DNA of 64,000 nucleotides from Bog-950 sp964615305 (lineage in GTDB: Bacteria; Bacteroidota; Bacteroidia; Chitinophagales; LD1). The stretch is taken from contig CAZTNA010000003.1 of assembly GCA_964615305.1 (NCBI GenBank), forward strand, positions 62,001-126,000. The letters run 5' to 3'. Below, piece by piece: positions 51,484-60,191 of this stretch. Numbering within the stretch: the stretch's first letter is position 1; each line of letters starts with the position of its first letter. The position numbers and the translations under genes are program-made. The notes under the pieces are model-generated. The model was not told where the DNA came from. It ran no database searches and was given only the letters and a program-made list of their open reading frames with translations.

Positions 51484-52675
51484 CCCCCCGATAATCGTAA
51501 ACGGCAAACCAACAAATCTGACTTATAGGGTTTGTTCTCGCTGTGTGCAGGACTCAACCGTGCCCGGAATTTCTTTCAACCACAAAGGCGAATGTAATTT
51601 CTGTGAGCTGCACGATAAGCTATGTGAAATTTTTCCGGATGATGAGCGTGGAGAAAAATTTTTGAACGAAACATTTGATAAGATACGCGCCCAGGGCAAG
51701 GGAAAAAAATATGATTGCGTGGTTGGTATTTCGGGTGGAAGGGACAGCACGTATCTTTTGTGGAATGTTGTGAAGCGTTGGAATCTTCGCCCGCTGGCAG
51801 TTCACTTCAATGATGGTTTCGATAATCCGGTGGCTGGAGAAAGCATGTTGAAAGCCGTAAAAAAACTGGGTGTAGAATTGCGCACAATTACTTCCGACTA
51901 CCGCGAAGGAAAAGATTTGAAAATTGATTTTCTGAAAGCATCTACACCCGACCTGAACATGGGCACCGATATTGGCATTGCTTCATCGCTGTTTGGAGTA
52001 GCCACAAAAGAAAATCTGAAATACATTTTAATAGGCCAGTCGTTTCGAACAGAAGGTGTGAAACCGTTGTCGTGGTCATATTTCGATGGAGATTATTTGC
52101 GCAGCGTTCATAAACAGTTTGGCACTGTGCCTTTACGAAAATGGAAACCCGATAATCCGGGCTTTAATATGGGGCTGAAAGAAATGTTCTACTACACAGC
52201 AGTGCTTGGCATAAAAACAATTCTGCCGTTCTACAACTTTCCTTACATACGGAAAGATGCAGAAGAAATTATCAAGCGCGAATTGGATTGGACTTATCCG
52301 GGCGCGCACTACTACGATGATTTGTATCACAGCCTTATTAAGTATATCCATCGCGTAAAATTCAATATTGACATGAACATGAACAGCGACTCGGCACTTG
52401 TACGCAGCGGGCAGTTAAACAGAGAGGAAGCGCTCAGCCGCGCACATGGAGTTTACGCAATTGAAGACCCAAAGGTGATTGAACTTTGCATCAAACGTCT
52501 GGGGCTTACTCAGCAAGAGTTTGATAGCTATATGAAACTTCCAGCAAAAACATTTCGTGATTACAATACGGGTTACCCTTACATACGAGCCGCTCGTTTT
52601 CCCATTTGGTTGTTTAGCCGGTTGCATTTGTTGCCGCGCATTACTTACCTCAAATATTTTTATTTCGGAAAATGA
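51476..52675 (+). CDS. N-acetyl sugar amidotransferase (WbpG/PseA-like)
   Basis: This 399-residue PP-loop ATPase forms amidino or acetamidino groups on surface sugars. The N-terminus carries CSRCVQDSTVPGISF and ECNFCELHDKLC, which give a four-Cys site (CxxC and CxxC), and the PP-loop is VVGISGGRDSTYLLW near residue 88 (SGGxDS). The fold and length match WbpG and PseA. Start 51476 overlaps the nitrilase stop and places the Cys cluster at the usual distance; the frame is open further upstream. It is followed by a 4-bp overlap with the DegT aminotransferase gene. Confidence 0.88.
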   Translation: MTNPPIIVNGKPTNLTYRVCSRCVQDSTVPGISFNHKGECNFCELHDKLCEIFPDDERGEKFLNETFDKIRAQGKGKKYDCVVGISGGRDSTYLLWNVVKRWNLRPLAVHFNDGFDNPVAGESMLKAVKKLGVELRTITSDYREGKDLKIDFLKASTPDLNMGTDIGIASSLFGVATKENLKYILIGQSFRTEGVKPLSWSYFDGDYLRSVHKQFGTVPLRKWKPDNPGFNMGLKEMFYYTAVLGIKTILPFYNFPYIRKDAEEIIKRELDWTYPGAHYYDDLYHSLIKYIHRVKFNIDMNMNSDSALVRSGQLNREEALSRAHGVYAIEDPKVIELCIKRLGLTQQEFDSYMKLPAKTFRDYNTGYPYIRAARFPIWLFSRLHLLPRITYLKYFYFGK

Positions 52676-53778
52676 AAGTTCCTTTCTACGACCTTACCCG
52701 TGTAAATGCCCCCGTAAAAAACCGGCTGCTTAAAAAAGCAGAAGAGATTTTGCTGAGCAACGAATTCATTTTAAGTAAGGACGTAACAGAGTTTGAAAAT
52801 GAATTTGCCCAACAATGTGAAACAAAATTTTGCGTAGGCGTAGGTAGCGGACTTGATGCACTCTTTCTTTCCTTGAAAGCGCTGAATATAAAAGTCGGAG
52901 AAGAGGTAATTGTTCCCTCGCACACATTCATTGCTACCTGGCTGGCTGTTAGCAGAACAGGCGCAACAGTGGTTCCGGTTGATGTGCGTACTGAAACCTG
53001 CAACATAAATCCCGATTTGATTCAACCCGCCATTACACCGAAAACAAAAGCTATTGTGCCGGTACATTTGTACGGACAGATTTGTGAGATGGACGCCATC
53101 ATGAAAATTGCTGTCGAAAATAATTTGCAGGTGGTGGAAGACTTTGCACAGGCACAGGGAGCTTCATACAAAAACAAAGTCGCAGGAAGTTTTGGCGCTG
53201 TGAATGCTACCAGCTTTTACCCGTCAAAAAACCTAGGCGCATTTGGAGATGCCGGTGCGGTAACCACTTGCGATGAAAATCTTTTTCGACAACTGAAAAT
53301 GTTGCGCAACTACGGCTCCGAGAAAAAATATGTGCATGATGTAGAAGGATACAATTCGCGCCTCGACAATTTGCAAGCAGCATTACTGCGCATAAAACTT
53401 ACTACACTGAAAACAGAAAACGAAAACCGCAAACGAATTGCTGCGCTCTACAGAAGAGAACTGGCGGGCGTGGGCGATTTAGTTTTTCAAGCAGAAGCCG
53501 CAGGTACAGATTCTGTTTGGCATTTGTTTGTGGTAAGAACAACCAAACGCGATGAACTGATGCAATACTTAAGCAACGAAGGAATTGGCACGATCATTCA
53601 CTATCCGATTGCTCCGTTTAATCAAGCGGCATACAAACATCTTAATTTGAAACGCGAAAGGTTTCCCGTAGCAAATGCAATTGCCGACACTTGTTTGTCG
53701 TTGCCAATGTTTGGTGACCTGCAGGAAAATGAAGTGGCGTATGTGGTTGAAAAGGTAAAGTACTTTTTCAAACACTAA
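52672..53778 (+). CDS. DegT/DnrJ/EryC1/StrS aminotransferase
   Basis: This 368-residue PLP enzyme aminates a keto-sugar nucleotide. The PLP-binding Lys is in ATSFYPSKNLGAFGDAGAVT near residue 185, and the N-terminus contains CVGVGSGLDALFLSLKAL and EEVIVPSHTFIATWLAVSRT, both typical. The C-terminal GIGTIIHYPIAPFNQAAYK is the sugar-binding region of the family. It ends the five-gene cluster beginning at 48,630. Products of such enzymes include 3-amino or 4-amino deoxysugars, and the N-acetyl-sugar amidotransferase upstream could act on a related product. Confidence 0.92.
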   Translation: MKVPFYDLTRVNAPVKNRLLKKAEEILLSNEFILSKDVTEFENEFAQQCETKFCVGVGSGLDALFLSLKALNIKVGEEVIVPSHTFIATWLAVSRTGATVVPVDVRTETCNINPDLIQPAITPKTKAIVPVHLYGQICEMDAIMKIAVENNLQVVEDFAQAQGASYKNKVAGSFGAVNATSFYPSKNLGAFGDAGAVTTCDENLFRQLKMLRNYGSEKKYVHDVEGYNSRLDNLQAALLRIKLTTLKTENENRKRIAALYRRELAGVGDLVFQAEAAGTDSVWHLFVVRTTKRDELMQYLSNEGIGTIIHYPIAPFNQAAYKHLNLKRERFPVANAIADTCLSLPMFGDLQENEVAYVVEKVKYFFKH

Positions 53779-53834
53779 GGTTGCGCTGTTGCTCACTTTC
53801 GGGGAATATCATTAATAGAACTACATTTATCGTG

Positions 53835-54557
53835 ATGGAGCAACGGTCGAGCATATTTCTTTGCGTATTCATTTTACTAATAGTAGCGTCTTGTAAAAAA
53901 GAACAGGAATGTGCTTCGTCATTTCCTGGTTTGCGCATAAAAACATCTTCCACATGGAAACAAGGAAACAATAAAGGAGGATGTGGCTTAACAACCCATT
54001 GCTATGATGAACAAGGTCGTAGCATCAGATGGGAATCAAACGATTGTTCCGTTACTTGGACTTATTCCGACCACACTGTTTATGTAAAAGATATGGGGGG
54101 AACTAGTTTGTTTTTTTTGAACGAAAAGGGGTTTTATGATAGTGTTTATTCTAACACAAGGAGTAGCTATGCGGAACATGACAACAATGGGTTCTTGACT
54201 CGACATGTAAGTGCTTTTGAAGATGGGCAAATAGGGAGCGTATCAACCTATACTGTATCTGATAGTAATGTTGTAGCGTCTACTTACACTGACTCTGTAA
54301 ACCATAAAACAAGTCGCTACTTTGTAACGTTTTTTCTAGACAAACCGAACACAATTGGCTACCAAAATGATGGACAACTCTATCTCGGTTCTGCTTCAAA
54401 AAACTTACCCGAACGCTTCTACGAAATTTTGGAAAACGGGGATACTGTTCTCAGGGGTCGGTACGAATATGATTTTGACAATCTTAATCGGGTTAAAACA
54501 CAGCGTAGGTATGATGAGTCCAATTACCTTGAAACAACAAATTATACCTACTACTGA
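53835..54557 (+). CDS. Putative lipoprotein, unknown function
   Basis: This 240-residue protein has the lipobox FILLIVASCKKEQE near residue 20. The mature part begins with a short Cys-containing region (GGCGLTTHCYDEQGRSIRWE) and continues with RHS/DUF4595-like YD-type repeats, ending YEYDFDNLNRVKTQRRYDES. Start 53835 puts the signal first, whereas the frame is open to 53781. A TACATTTA box upstream resembles TAnnTTTG with one mismatch. Function is unknown. It is isolated between the glycan operon and the DUF58 gene. Confidence 0.68.
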   Translation: MEQRSSIFLCVFILLIVASCKKEQECASSFPGLRIKTSSTWKQGNNKGGCGLTTHCYDEQGRSIRWESNDCSVTWTYSDHTVYVKDMGGTSLFFLNEKGFYDSVYSNTRSSYAEHDNNGFLTRHVSAFEDGQIGSVSTYTVSDSNVVASTYTDSVNHKTSRYFVTFFLDKPNTIGYQNDGQLYLGSASKNLPERFYEILENGDTVLRGRYEYDFDNLNRVKTQRRYDESNYLETTNYTYY

Positions 54558-54611
54558 TACTGATTATTCAAAAAATGAATTTCTGGTTGCGTCATAATCA
54601 GCACTAACATT

Positions 54612-55532
54612 CTACCGCTTTTGTCCTCTGCGCTTAAACATACTCATCAGCGAAATAGCGTAATTGTCTTCCGTCTTTATGCTTTCAAGTTGTGCTCCGC
54701 TCTTGCCGAACACGTCTTTTACTGCCTTAATATTTTCGTGAAACGCTTTTGCGTATTGCTCGCGCAGTTTTTTATCGCTGGTATCTATCCAAAACTCTTT
54801 GCCGCTTTCGCTGTCAATCATTTTAGCGAGACCTATATCAGGCATTACAGCTTCGCGCTCATCGTAAATGTGCAGGCCGATTAAATCGTGTTTCTTGCCA
54901 ACTATGTTCACCGACTTCTTGAAATCGGTTTTAAACTTTTCGGAAGAAGAATCGGGACTCAGAAAATCTGAAACCAAAAACGCAATGGTTTTCTTCTTCA
55001 CCATATTATTGAAATAGCGAAGCGCCTCTGGAATATTAGTGCCGGTATGTTGCGGATGAAAATCGTAGATATCTGAAATAATACGAAGGATATGGCTCTT
55101 GCCTTTCTTAGGCGGAATAAACTTTTCAATCTGGTCGCTGAAAAAAAGCACGCCCACTTTATCGTTATTGGTAATAGCCGAAAAGGCCAGGACACCACTT
55201 ATCTCGGCAATGATGTGATTCTTAAACTCGTTCTGCGTACCGAAAAAAGATGATTGGCTTACATCAATCAACAGCATCACAGTGAGTTCGCGTTCTTCTT
55301 CGAAAACTTTTATGAAAGGTTTTTGGTTTCGGGCAGTTACGTTCCAATCAATGGCACGTATATCATCACCGTACTGATACTCGCGGACCTCACTGAAAGA
55401 AATACCGCGACCCTTAAACGCAGAGTGGTAGCTGCCCGAGAAGATTTGATTAGACAACTTCCGCGTCTTAATCTCTATCCTTCTTAGTTTTTTTCTTTTC
55501 TCTTCCGAGTTTTTTGAAATTGCTTTCGCCAC
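54612..55532 (-). CDS. DUF58 domain protein (vWA-like)
   Basis: This 306-residue protein carries the DUF58 signature GRGISFSEVREYQYGDDIRA near residue 43 followed by IDWNVTARNQKPFIKVFEEE, and a vWA-like MIDAS beginning LLIDVSQSS. DUF58 proteins associate with MoxR-type AAA ATPases. The encoding gene lies 27 bp downstream of a moxR gene on the same strand, the usual Bacteroidota arrangement, but no further vWA/TPR genes follow. The start appears to be GTG at 55532. It probably assists assembly or chaperoning of a membrane or metal-containing complex. Confidence 0.87.
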   Translation of the reverse strand: MAKAISKNSEEKRKKLRRIEIKTRKLSNQIFSGSYHSAFKGRGISFSEVREYQYGDDIRAIDWNVTARNQKPFIKVFEEERELTVMLLIDVSQSSFFGTQNEFKNHIIAEISGVLAFSAITNNDKVGVLFFSDQIEKFIPPKKGKSHILRIISDIYDFHPQHTGTNIPEALRYFNNMVKKKTIAFLVSDFLSPDSSSEKFKTDFKKSVNIVGKKHDLIGLHIYDEREAVMPDIGLAKMIDSESGKEFWIDTSDKKLREQYAKAFHENIKAVKDVFGKSGAQLESIKTEDNYAISLMSMFKRRGQKR

Positions 55533-55558
55533 AAATTTTGCCGGTTAGTTCAAACTGA

Positions 55559-56569
55559 TTAAGGAACTTCAACTGCATTCAGAATTTCGCTGATTACTTC
55601 TTCGCTGGTAATATTTTCGGCTTCCGCTTCGTAAGTTAACCCAACACGGTGGCGCATTACATCAAAACAAATAGCACGTACATCTTCTGGTATCACATAT
55701 CCTCTGCGTTTAATAAATGCGTATGCCTTTGCGGCAATAGCCAGGTTGATGCTGGCGCGTGGTGAACCGCCATAACTGATTAGCCCTTTTAGTTTGTTCA
55801 GCTTGTAATCTTCCGGTTTGCGGGTAGCAAAAACAATATCGAGAATGTAGCGCTCAATTTTTTCGTCCATATAAACTTCACGAACGGTTTTACGCGCAGC
55901 TATTATTTCTTCCTTCTTAACCACCTGATTAATAGGCTTGTCGTTTAAGCCCATGTTCTGACGAATAATGAGCCGCTCTTCTTCTTTCTTCGGATAAGTG
56001 ATAACCGCTTTAATCATAAAACGGTCAACCTGTGCTTCGGGCAGCGGATAGGTTCCTTCTTGCTCAATAGGGTTTTGCGTGGCAAGCACCAAAAATGGTT
56101 CTTCTAATTTGTAAGTGCTGTCGCCAATGGTTACTTGTTTTTCTTGCATAGCCTCCAGCAATGCTGACTGCACTTTTGCCGGAGCGCGGTTTATTTCATC
56201 GGCCAATACAAAGTTGGCAAACACAGGGCCTTGCTTAACCACAAACGCATTTTCCTTTTGATTGTAAATCATGGTACCCACCAAATCGGCAGGCAACAAG
56301 TCGGGCGTAAATTGTATGCGCGAAAACTTTCCGTGCATAGCGCTGGCTAAAGATTTTATGGCCAATGTTTTTGCCAGCCCCGGAACACCTTCCAATAAAA
56401 TATGCCCGTTTGAAAGAAGGGCAAGCAACAGGCGTTCGGTCATATATTTTTGACCGACAATTGTTTTACCTAATTCAAAATTCAGGACATCTACAAATGC
56501 GCTTTCGCGGTTTATTCTTTCATTTAAAGCTGAAATATCAACGGTGGTATTCCCTGAAATTACTTCCAT
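55559..56569 (-). CDS. moxR: MoxR-family AAA+ ATPase
   Basis: This 336-residue AAA+ protein shows Walker A as LLEGVPGLAKTLAIKSLA near residue 60, Walker B as FVLADEINRAPAKVQSALLE near residue 124, sensor-1 Asn in LVLATQNPIEQEGTYPLPEA and the arginine-finger-type region GGSPRASINLAIAAKAYA. It is likely a chaperone working with the DUF58 protein encoded downstream. A TATATTTG box at 56590-56597 (minus strand) is placed about 20 bp before the start codon, which fits a promoter with a short leader. Length is normal for the family. Confidence 0.93.
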   Translation of the reverse strand: MEVISGNTTVDISALNERINRESAFVDVLNFELGKTIVGQKYMTERLLLALLSNGHILLEGVPGLAKTLAIKSLASAMHGKFSRIQFTPDLLPADLVGTMIYNQKENAFVVKQGPVFANFVLADEINRAPAKVQSALLEAMQEKQVTIGDSTYKLEEPFLVLATQNPIEQEGTYPLPEAQVDRFMIKAVITYPKKEEERLIIRQNMGLNDKPINQVVKKEEIIAARKTVREVYMDEKIERYILDIVFATRKPEDYKLNKLKGLISYGGSPRASINLAIAAKAYAFIKRRGYVIPEDVRAICFDVMRHRVGLTYEAEAENITSEEVISEILNAVEVP

Positions 56570-56589
56570 GTTTTATGTTTTGATGGGGG

Positions 56590-56597
56590 CAAATATA
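56590..56597 (-). promoter_or_regulatory. Bacteroidota -7 promoter box (TATATTTG) for moxR
   Basis: The plus-strand CAAATATA reads TATATTTG on the minus strand, an exact TAnnTTTG match, located about 20 bp upstream of the moxR ATG. No obvious -33 element is seen at the standard distance. Confidence 0.5.
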
Positions 56598-56729
56598 TCT
56601 GCCGACCTACGTGCTAAAAATGAAATTTTGTTAAGGTTCGGCAAGTTCTGAAATTAGGTGAGGTTAATCATTTTCGGTATCTGAAAAATAATTGCTTATT
56701 CGTTGAGGTGTAACACACCGCCTCTCCAC

Positions 56730-57839
56730 ATGAAAAAACTCTACTCCCTACTTTTTTTCAACTTACTAATCAGCGCATTTTTGTCTGCACAAATTACAAT
56801 TGTTGATACAGACTTTGCCGATGCTAATGATACGGCCCGCATGAGCGTTGCTGTGTGGAATCCATTTCTTGATTTTGGCGCAACCGGAGCCAACCACACC
56901 TGGGATTTTTCAACCCTGCAATGGCAAAGCCAATACATTGATAGTTTCTTAAACCCTCTTTGGACAGGGCCTACCTACGCCTTCACTTTTTCAAACACAA
57001 TTATTAACCCATACCGGAGCAACATTGCTAAGAAGGCCGACAACATACTTACAAGCTTGCCCATACTCTCGTCTTTGTTCTCAGACGGAATTAATTTTTA
57101 TTACAAAACACCAACCATGTATCGCCAGCGCGGTATCGGCATGAAGGTTTCGGGGTTTCCTACCCCTGTACCTATGAATCATAGTGATACAGTTTACAGA
57201 TTCCCTATTAATTATGGCAACAGCGACAGTTCCTGGAGCGACTACGATGTATCTGTTCCGAGCCTTGGCGGATATTTGCACAAACAAAAAAGAATTAATG
57301 AAGTAGATGGGTGGGGCATTTTAACTACTCCGTTTGGCACCTTTGATGTATTGCGCATGCGCACTGAAATACGAAGTAGCGACTCGCTTTTTATAGATAC
57401 ACTCAATTTTGGCTTCAAGATTGATAATGATATAGTACGCGAATACAAATGGTTTGGAAAAAACCAGAACGTGCCGCTGTTACAAATTAACACTCAGGCA
57501 GGCATATTGGGTCAGTTTCCGGGTTTCGAGTTTGTAACCAGAATTGTTTACCGCGATAGCGTACGGTATGATCCCGTTGGTTTGTTTGATGCGGGAAAAA
57601 CAGAATTTGACTTCGGTGTTTTCCCCAACCCATCCAACGATCAGGTGTATGTATCAGTACCAGAAATCATCAGTCATGCTACCGTAACACTTACCGATCT
57701 AAATGGCAGACAAGTGTTGAGCTACAGTATAAACCACGGAGTTTCGAAACTGGATGTATCAGGGCTGGCGAAAGGGGTTTACGTTGTTTTCCTGCAAAGC
57801 ACTGAAGGAGTGGCCTCAAAAAAACTAGTGGTCAATTAA
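56730..57839 (+). CDS. Secreted protein with T9SS sorting domain
   Basis: This 369-residue exported protein starts at 56730 with the signal peptide MKKLYSLLFFNLLISAFLSA. The frame continues upstream, but the signal sets the start. The C-terminal 80 residues are a type A T9SS sorting domain: FGVFPNPSNDQVYVSVPE, TVTLTDLNGRQVLSYSI, LDVSGLAKGVYVVFLQS and the terminal SKKLVVN. The middle domain is beta-rich with no catalytic motif I can name. It would cross the outer membrane through the type IX system and become surface-bound or released. It is one of two adjacent T9SS cargo genes. Confidence 0.85.
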   Translation: MKKLYSLLFFNLLISAFLSAQITIVDTDFADANDTARMSVAVWNPFLDFGATGANHTWDFSTLQWQSQYIDSFLNPLWTGPTYAFTFSNTIINPYRSNIAKKADNILTSLPILSSLFSDGINFYYKTPTMYRQRGIGMKVSGFPTPVPMNHSDTVYRFPINYGNSDSSWSDYDVSVPSLGGYLHKQKRINEVDGWGILTTPFGTFDVLRMRTEIRSSDSLFIDTLNFGFKIDNDIVREYKWFGKNQNVPLLQINTQAGILGQFPGFEFVTRIVYRDSVRYDPVGLFDAGKTEFDFGVFPNPSNDQVYVSVPEIISHATVTLTDLNGRQVLSYSINHGVSKLDVSGLAKGVYVVFLQSTEGVASKKLVVN

Positions 57840-57936
57840 TGGGGTTTTGAACACGAAAGATTAGGAGAAACATTACTCACGACTCTCATCGGTTTTGTTC
57901 TACTTCGTAATATATTCAATAACCCAAACCATTTTT

Positions 57937-59169
57937 ATGAAATCTAAAATTTACAAGATTCTTCTAATAGCAAACAATGGCATGAGTAAAAATTTTTTAC
58001 TTGCTTTTTGTTTGCTACTCTGTGCAACAGCAAGAGCACAGTTTTTGTGTCCCACTATCGGCCACTCCACCAACCCCAACTCATTAGTGTCTGATAGTTT
58101 TTGGGTAAATAATTTTAATGGCAACCCATCAAGTGTAGTTTTTGAATGGCGTTTTTGCGATGGCAATGCAGAATACGGAACAGCTGTTGGCTATCCGCTA
58201 ACAGGCGGTGGCGTTGTGCTTAACGATTGCGAAGTTTGCTTAACCGTTTTTGATTCCATTGCAAACACGTTGCTATGTGTTGTGTGCGACACGTTCAACA
58301 GCACGGGAAACCCGGGTAATAGTTGTGCTGCTTACGCCACCTATACTCAGGTAGATTCGCTTTACACCTTCTTTGTTTCTACCATTGGCAACCCAATAGC
58401 CTACCAGTGGACGCTGAATGGTAATCCGATAGACACTACACCTACTATTACAGTAGTAATAGATTCGGCAAATAATGTAATGAATGGCGGTGCGCTTGTT
58501 TGTGTAACCGTAGCAGACGCTAACGGGTGTGCTTCTTCCAGTTGTGTTTCAATAATTGATAGCAGCACTACCCCGGGCGGTGGTAATACTACCTGCCAGG
58601 CTTACTTTGTAATTTACGCGCCCGATACAACCAACGGGGGCATAAACACACCGGGCGGAGGATTGCCCGGCCACTACTGGGGCTATAATTTATCGAGCGG
58701 CAACTACGGAAACGATTTGCTTTGGGACTTTGGTGACGGCACCACTTCAACAGACCCGTATCCGGTGCACACGTACGCTAATCCCGGTACTTATATTGTG
58801 TGCCTTACCGTTGGCGTGTCCGGTACTTCGTGCTACGACACCTACTGCGATTCGTCTTTTACAGTATTTAAAACTGAAAGCGAGCCTATGACCCACTTAA
58901 CCATTCTTGGCCCTACAGGCATAAGTGAAACTGCGCAACAAAGTACTATCAAGGTATATCCGAACCCGGCAACCAACGAACTGAATTGGACAGCCGACAA
59001 CCACATTGAACAGGTAAGAATATTTGATGTAACGGGCCAAAAGATTATAGAAATACCAATCAATGGCAATCGTATGAATACATCAAAATTAAGCAGTGGA
59101 GTTTACTTGTTGCAATTATCAAACCATACCGGTAGGGTGATTTCGTCACAACGATTTATTAAGGAGTAA
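57937..59169 (+). CDS. Secreted PKD-domain protein with T9SS sorting domain
   Basis: This 410-residue exported protein begins with a signal region, MSKNFLLAFCLLLCATARAQ, which starts at the internal ATG at 57982. The ATG at 57937 adds 15 residues and either could be correct. It has Cys-rich beta domains, a PKD repeat (DLLWDFGDGTTSTDPYPVHT, then YIVCLTVGVSG, about residue 255), and a C-terminal type A sorting domain (STIKVYPNPATNELNWTA, VRIFDVTGQKIIEIPI, LSSGVYLLQLSN). It is likely an adhesin or surface protein. A strong hairpin terminator follows after 18 bp. Confidence 0.85.
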   Translation: MKSKIYKILLIANNGMSKNFLLAFCLLLCATARAQFLCPTIGHSTNPNSLVSDSFWVNNFNGNPSSVVFEWRFCDGNAEYGTAVGYPLTGGGVVLNDCEVCLTVFDSIANTLLCVVCDTFNSTGNPGNSCAAYATYTQVDSLYTFFVSTIGNPIAYQWTLNGNPIDTTPTITVVIDSANNVMNGGALVCVTVADANGCASSSCVSIIDSSTTPGGGNTTCQAYFVIYAPDTTNGGINTPGGGLPGHYWGYNLSSGNYGNDLLWDFGDGTTSTDPYPVHTYANPGTYIVCLTVGVSGTSCYDTYCDSSFTVFKTESEPMTHLTILGPTGISETAQQSTIKVYPNPATNELNWTADNHIEQVRIFDVTGQKIIEIPINGNRMNTSKLSSGVYLLQLSNHTGRVISSQRFIKE

Positions 59170-59187
59170 TTGCTGCGTTATATCAAT

Positions 59188-59220
59188 AAAAAAGGCTGTT
59201 CATTTTGAACGGCCTTTTTT
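59188..59220 (+). terminator. Rho-independent terminator
   Basis: AAAAAAGGC TGTTC at 59188-59201 pairs with GAAC GGCCTTTTTT at 59207-59220, giving a 14-bp stem (one G-T pair) with loop ATTTT and a T6 tract. The stem is symmetrical, so it may act in both directions, but only the plus-strand T9SS gene reads into it. Confidence 0.85.
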
Positions 59221-59246
59221 ATTACCAATTTTCCTTCCCCAACCAC

Positions 59247-59266
59247 TATATTCGTCCCACAGATTT
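59247..59266 (+). repeat. Partial copy of the mfd leader repeat
   Basis: CTATATTCGTCCC followed by ACAGATTT corresponds to the two ends of the 33-bp repeat at 60817 and 61436, with the middle (AATTCACCCCG) missing. It lies 71 bp before the truncated mfd copy, as expected if the leader and the gene start were duplicated together. Between it and the ATG are two further small GC palindromes (gcccc...ggggc near 59275-59293 and CCCCgaaaGGGG near 59314-59325). Confidence 0.55.
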
Positions 59267-59336
59267 AAACCCTGCCCCAAACCGGAGCGGGGCTAAATCT
59301 TTTTACCCCAAACCCCGAAAGGGGCTTAAACACAAA

Positions 59337-59533
59337 ATGACTCTACCAGAAATATTACAACGTTACGCAGAAACCACACAAGTCAAACAACTCATCTCAC
59401 TGTTGAAAGACGAAACCTTGGAAGCCCCCTTTAGGGGATTGGGGGTGTCCGGCCTCATCGGCTCGCAGGATGCTTTTGTGGCAGCTGCGGTGTTTAAGCA
59501 AACCGAATTCAACCACCTGTTTGTAATGAGCGA
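59337..59533 (+). pseudogene. Truncated duplicate of the mfd 5' end
   Basis: The frame beginning at the ATG 59337 (MTLPEILQRYAETTQVKQL) matches the start of the intact Mfd at 61491 (MTIPEILQRYSDSAQVKEL). The match is strongest over SGLIGSQDAFVAA and FNHLFVMSD, where DNA differs at only a handful of positions. Similarity stops near 59533, after GTAATGAGCGA, and the frame then runs into unrelated sequence. About 65 of more than 1,100 codons are kept, so it is non-functional as Mfd. A 21-base GC palindromic element (59425-59445) is inserted in frame, giving the residues EAPFRGLGV that intact Mfd lacks. Confidence 0.85.
59425..59445. repeat. Palindromic element inserted in the mfd fragment
   Basis: CCCCCTTTAGGGG followed by ATTGGGGG sits between codons that align elsewhere with the intact mfd gene. 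It resembles the C/G-rich interspersed repeats (CCCCTTTAGGGG type) seen in Bacteroidota genomes. It keeps the reading frame open. Confidence 0.5.
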
Positions 59534-59628
59534 TGTCGCGGCTGCCTTTACATCCTCTTCGGATTTCTTTACGCGGATATGCAACAGTAGTTATCATGTT
59601 GCGCACAAGTTATTGAAATGCTCGAAAG

Positions 59629-59925
59629 TTATCTCAAGCGTGAGCCATGCACAAACTTGTAAACCGTAAGTTTTGTATCGGTGTATTTGAAAACAATAAC
59701 CCACTCTTTTTTGTAGATGAAACAACCAAACCCTTTTGCGGCAAATTTATGATGATTGCAAAGTGGAAATTTAACGGTTGTTGTGCCTGCTCTTTTTACA
59801 ACAAACTGTATTAGATGCCGATACCACCTTGCGCTGCTACCCGGTAGGTTTTTGCTTTCAATAAAACCGAAAACACTTTCGATAGCATTAGTTGCTTGCG
59901 CGCTTCTTAAACGCTACTTGCCGCA
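59629..59925 (-). pseudogene. Frameshifted RelE/ParE-family toxin
   Basis: On the minus strand an ATG near 59925 opens MRQVAFKKRASN and ends at TAA. A second frame resumes within a few bases as ATNAIESVFGFIESKNLPGS and continues to TAA at 59629 with HHKFAAKGFGCFIYKKEWVI and TKLTVYKFVHGSRLR. The composite (about 95 residues, Lys/Arg-rich, VYKFVHGSRLR-type C-terminus) fits the RelE/ParE toxin family. A single frameshift near 59890 breaks it. Exact positions are good to within one or two bases. The putative antitoxin gene lies about 10 bp upstream and is intact. Confidence 0.6.
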
Positions 59926-59936
59926 TCTGCTGCTAC

Positions 59937-60191
59937 TTATTTTTTGCCAAATTTTTTATTGAGGCGGGCTAAAAGTTTTTCCGCAGAAATGGCTTTGCTT
60001 TTATCGGGATGATTTAGCCACTCGTCAAATTGCTCTTCGCTTGGCGGATTACCGGGCAATGCCATTTCTTCATTCGTTAGTTTTCTGAATTTATGAATGC
60101 GGATTTCTTTTTCCGTAGTGTTTAATTTTTGTGCAAACTCTAAAAGCGACTTACCCTTAGGTGATTTCTCGTTGACGGTTACTGTGAACAT
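59937..60191 (-). CDS. Putative antitoxin of a RelE/ParE-type module
   Basis: This 84-residue protein begins MFTVTVNEKSPKGKSLLEFA, with a short N-terminal beta strand, and has a charged C-terminal half including PPSEEQFDEWLNHPDKSKA. Small size, position directly before a toxin-like frame and the charged flexible C-terminus fit a type II antitoxin. Its N-terminal MFTVTVN resembles the MFTTTIR start of the second antitoxin at 60907, though the two differ afterwards. With the toxin broken, it may survive as an orphan antitoxin. Confidence 0.62.
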   Translation of the reverse strand: MFTVTVNEKSPKGKSLLEFAQKLNTTEKEIRIHKFRKLTNEEMALPGNPPSEEQFDEWLNHPDKSKAISAEKLLARLNKKFGKK

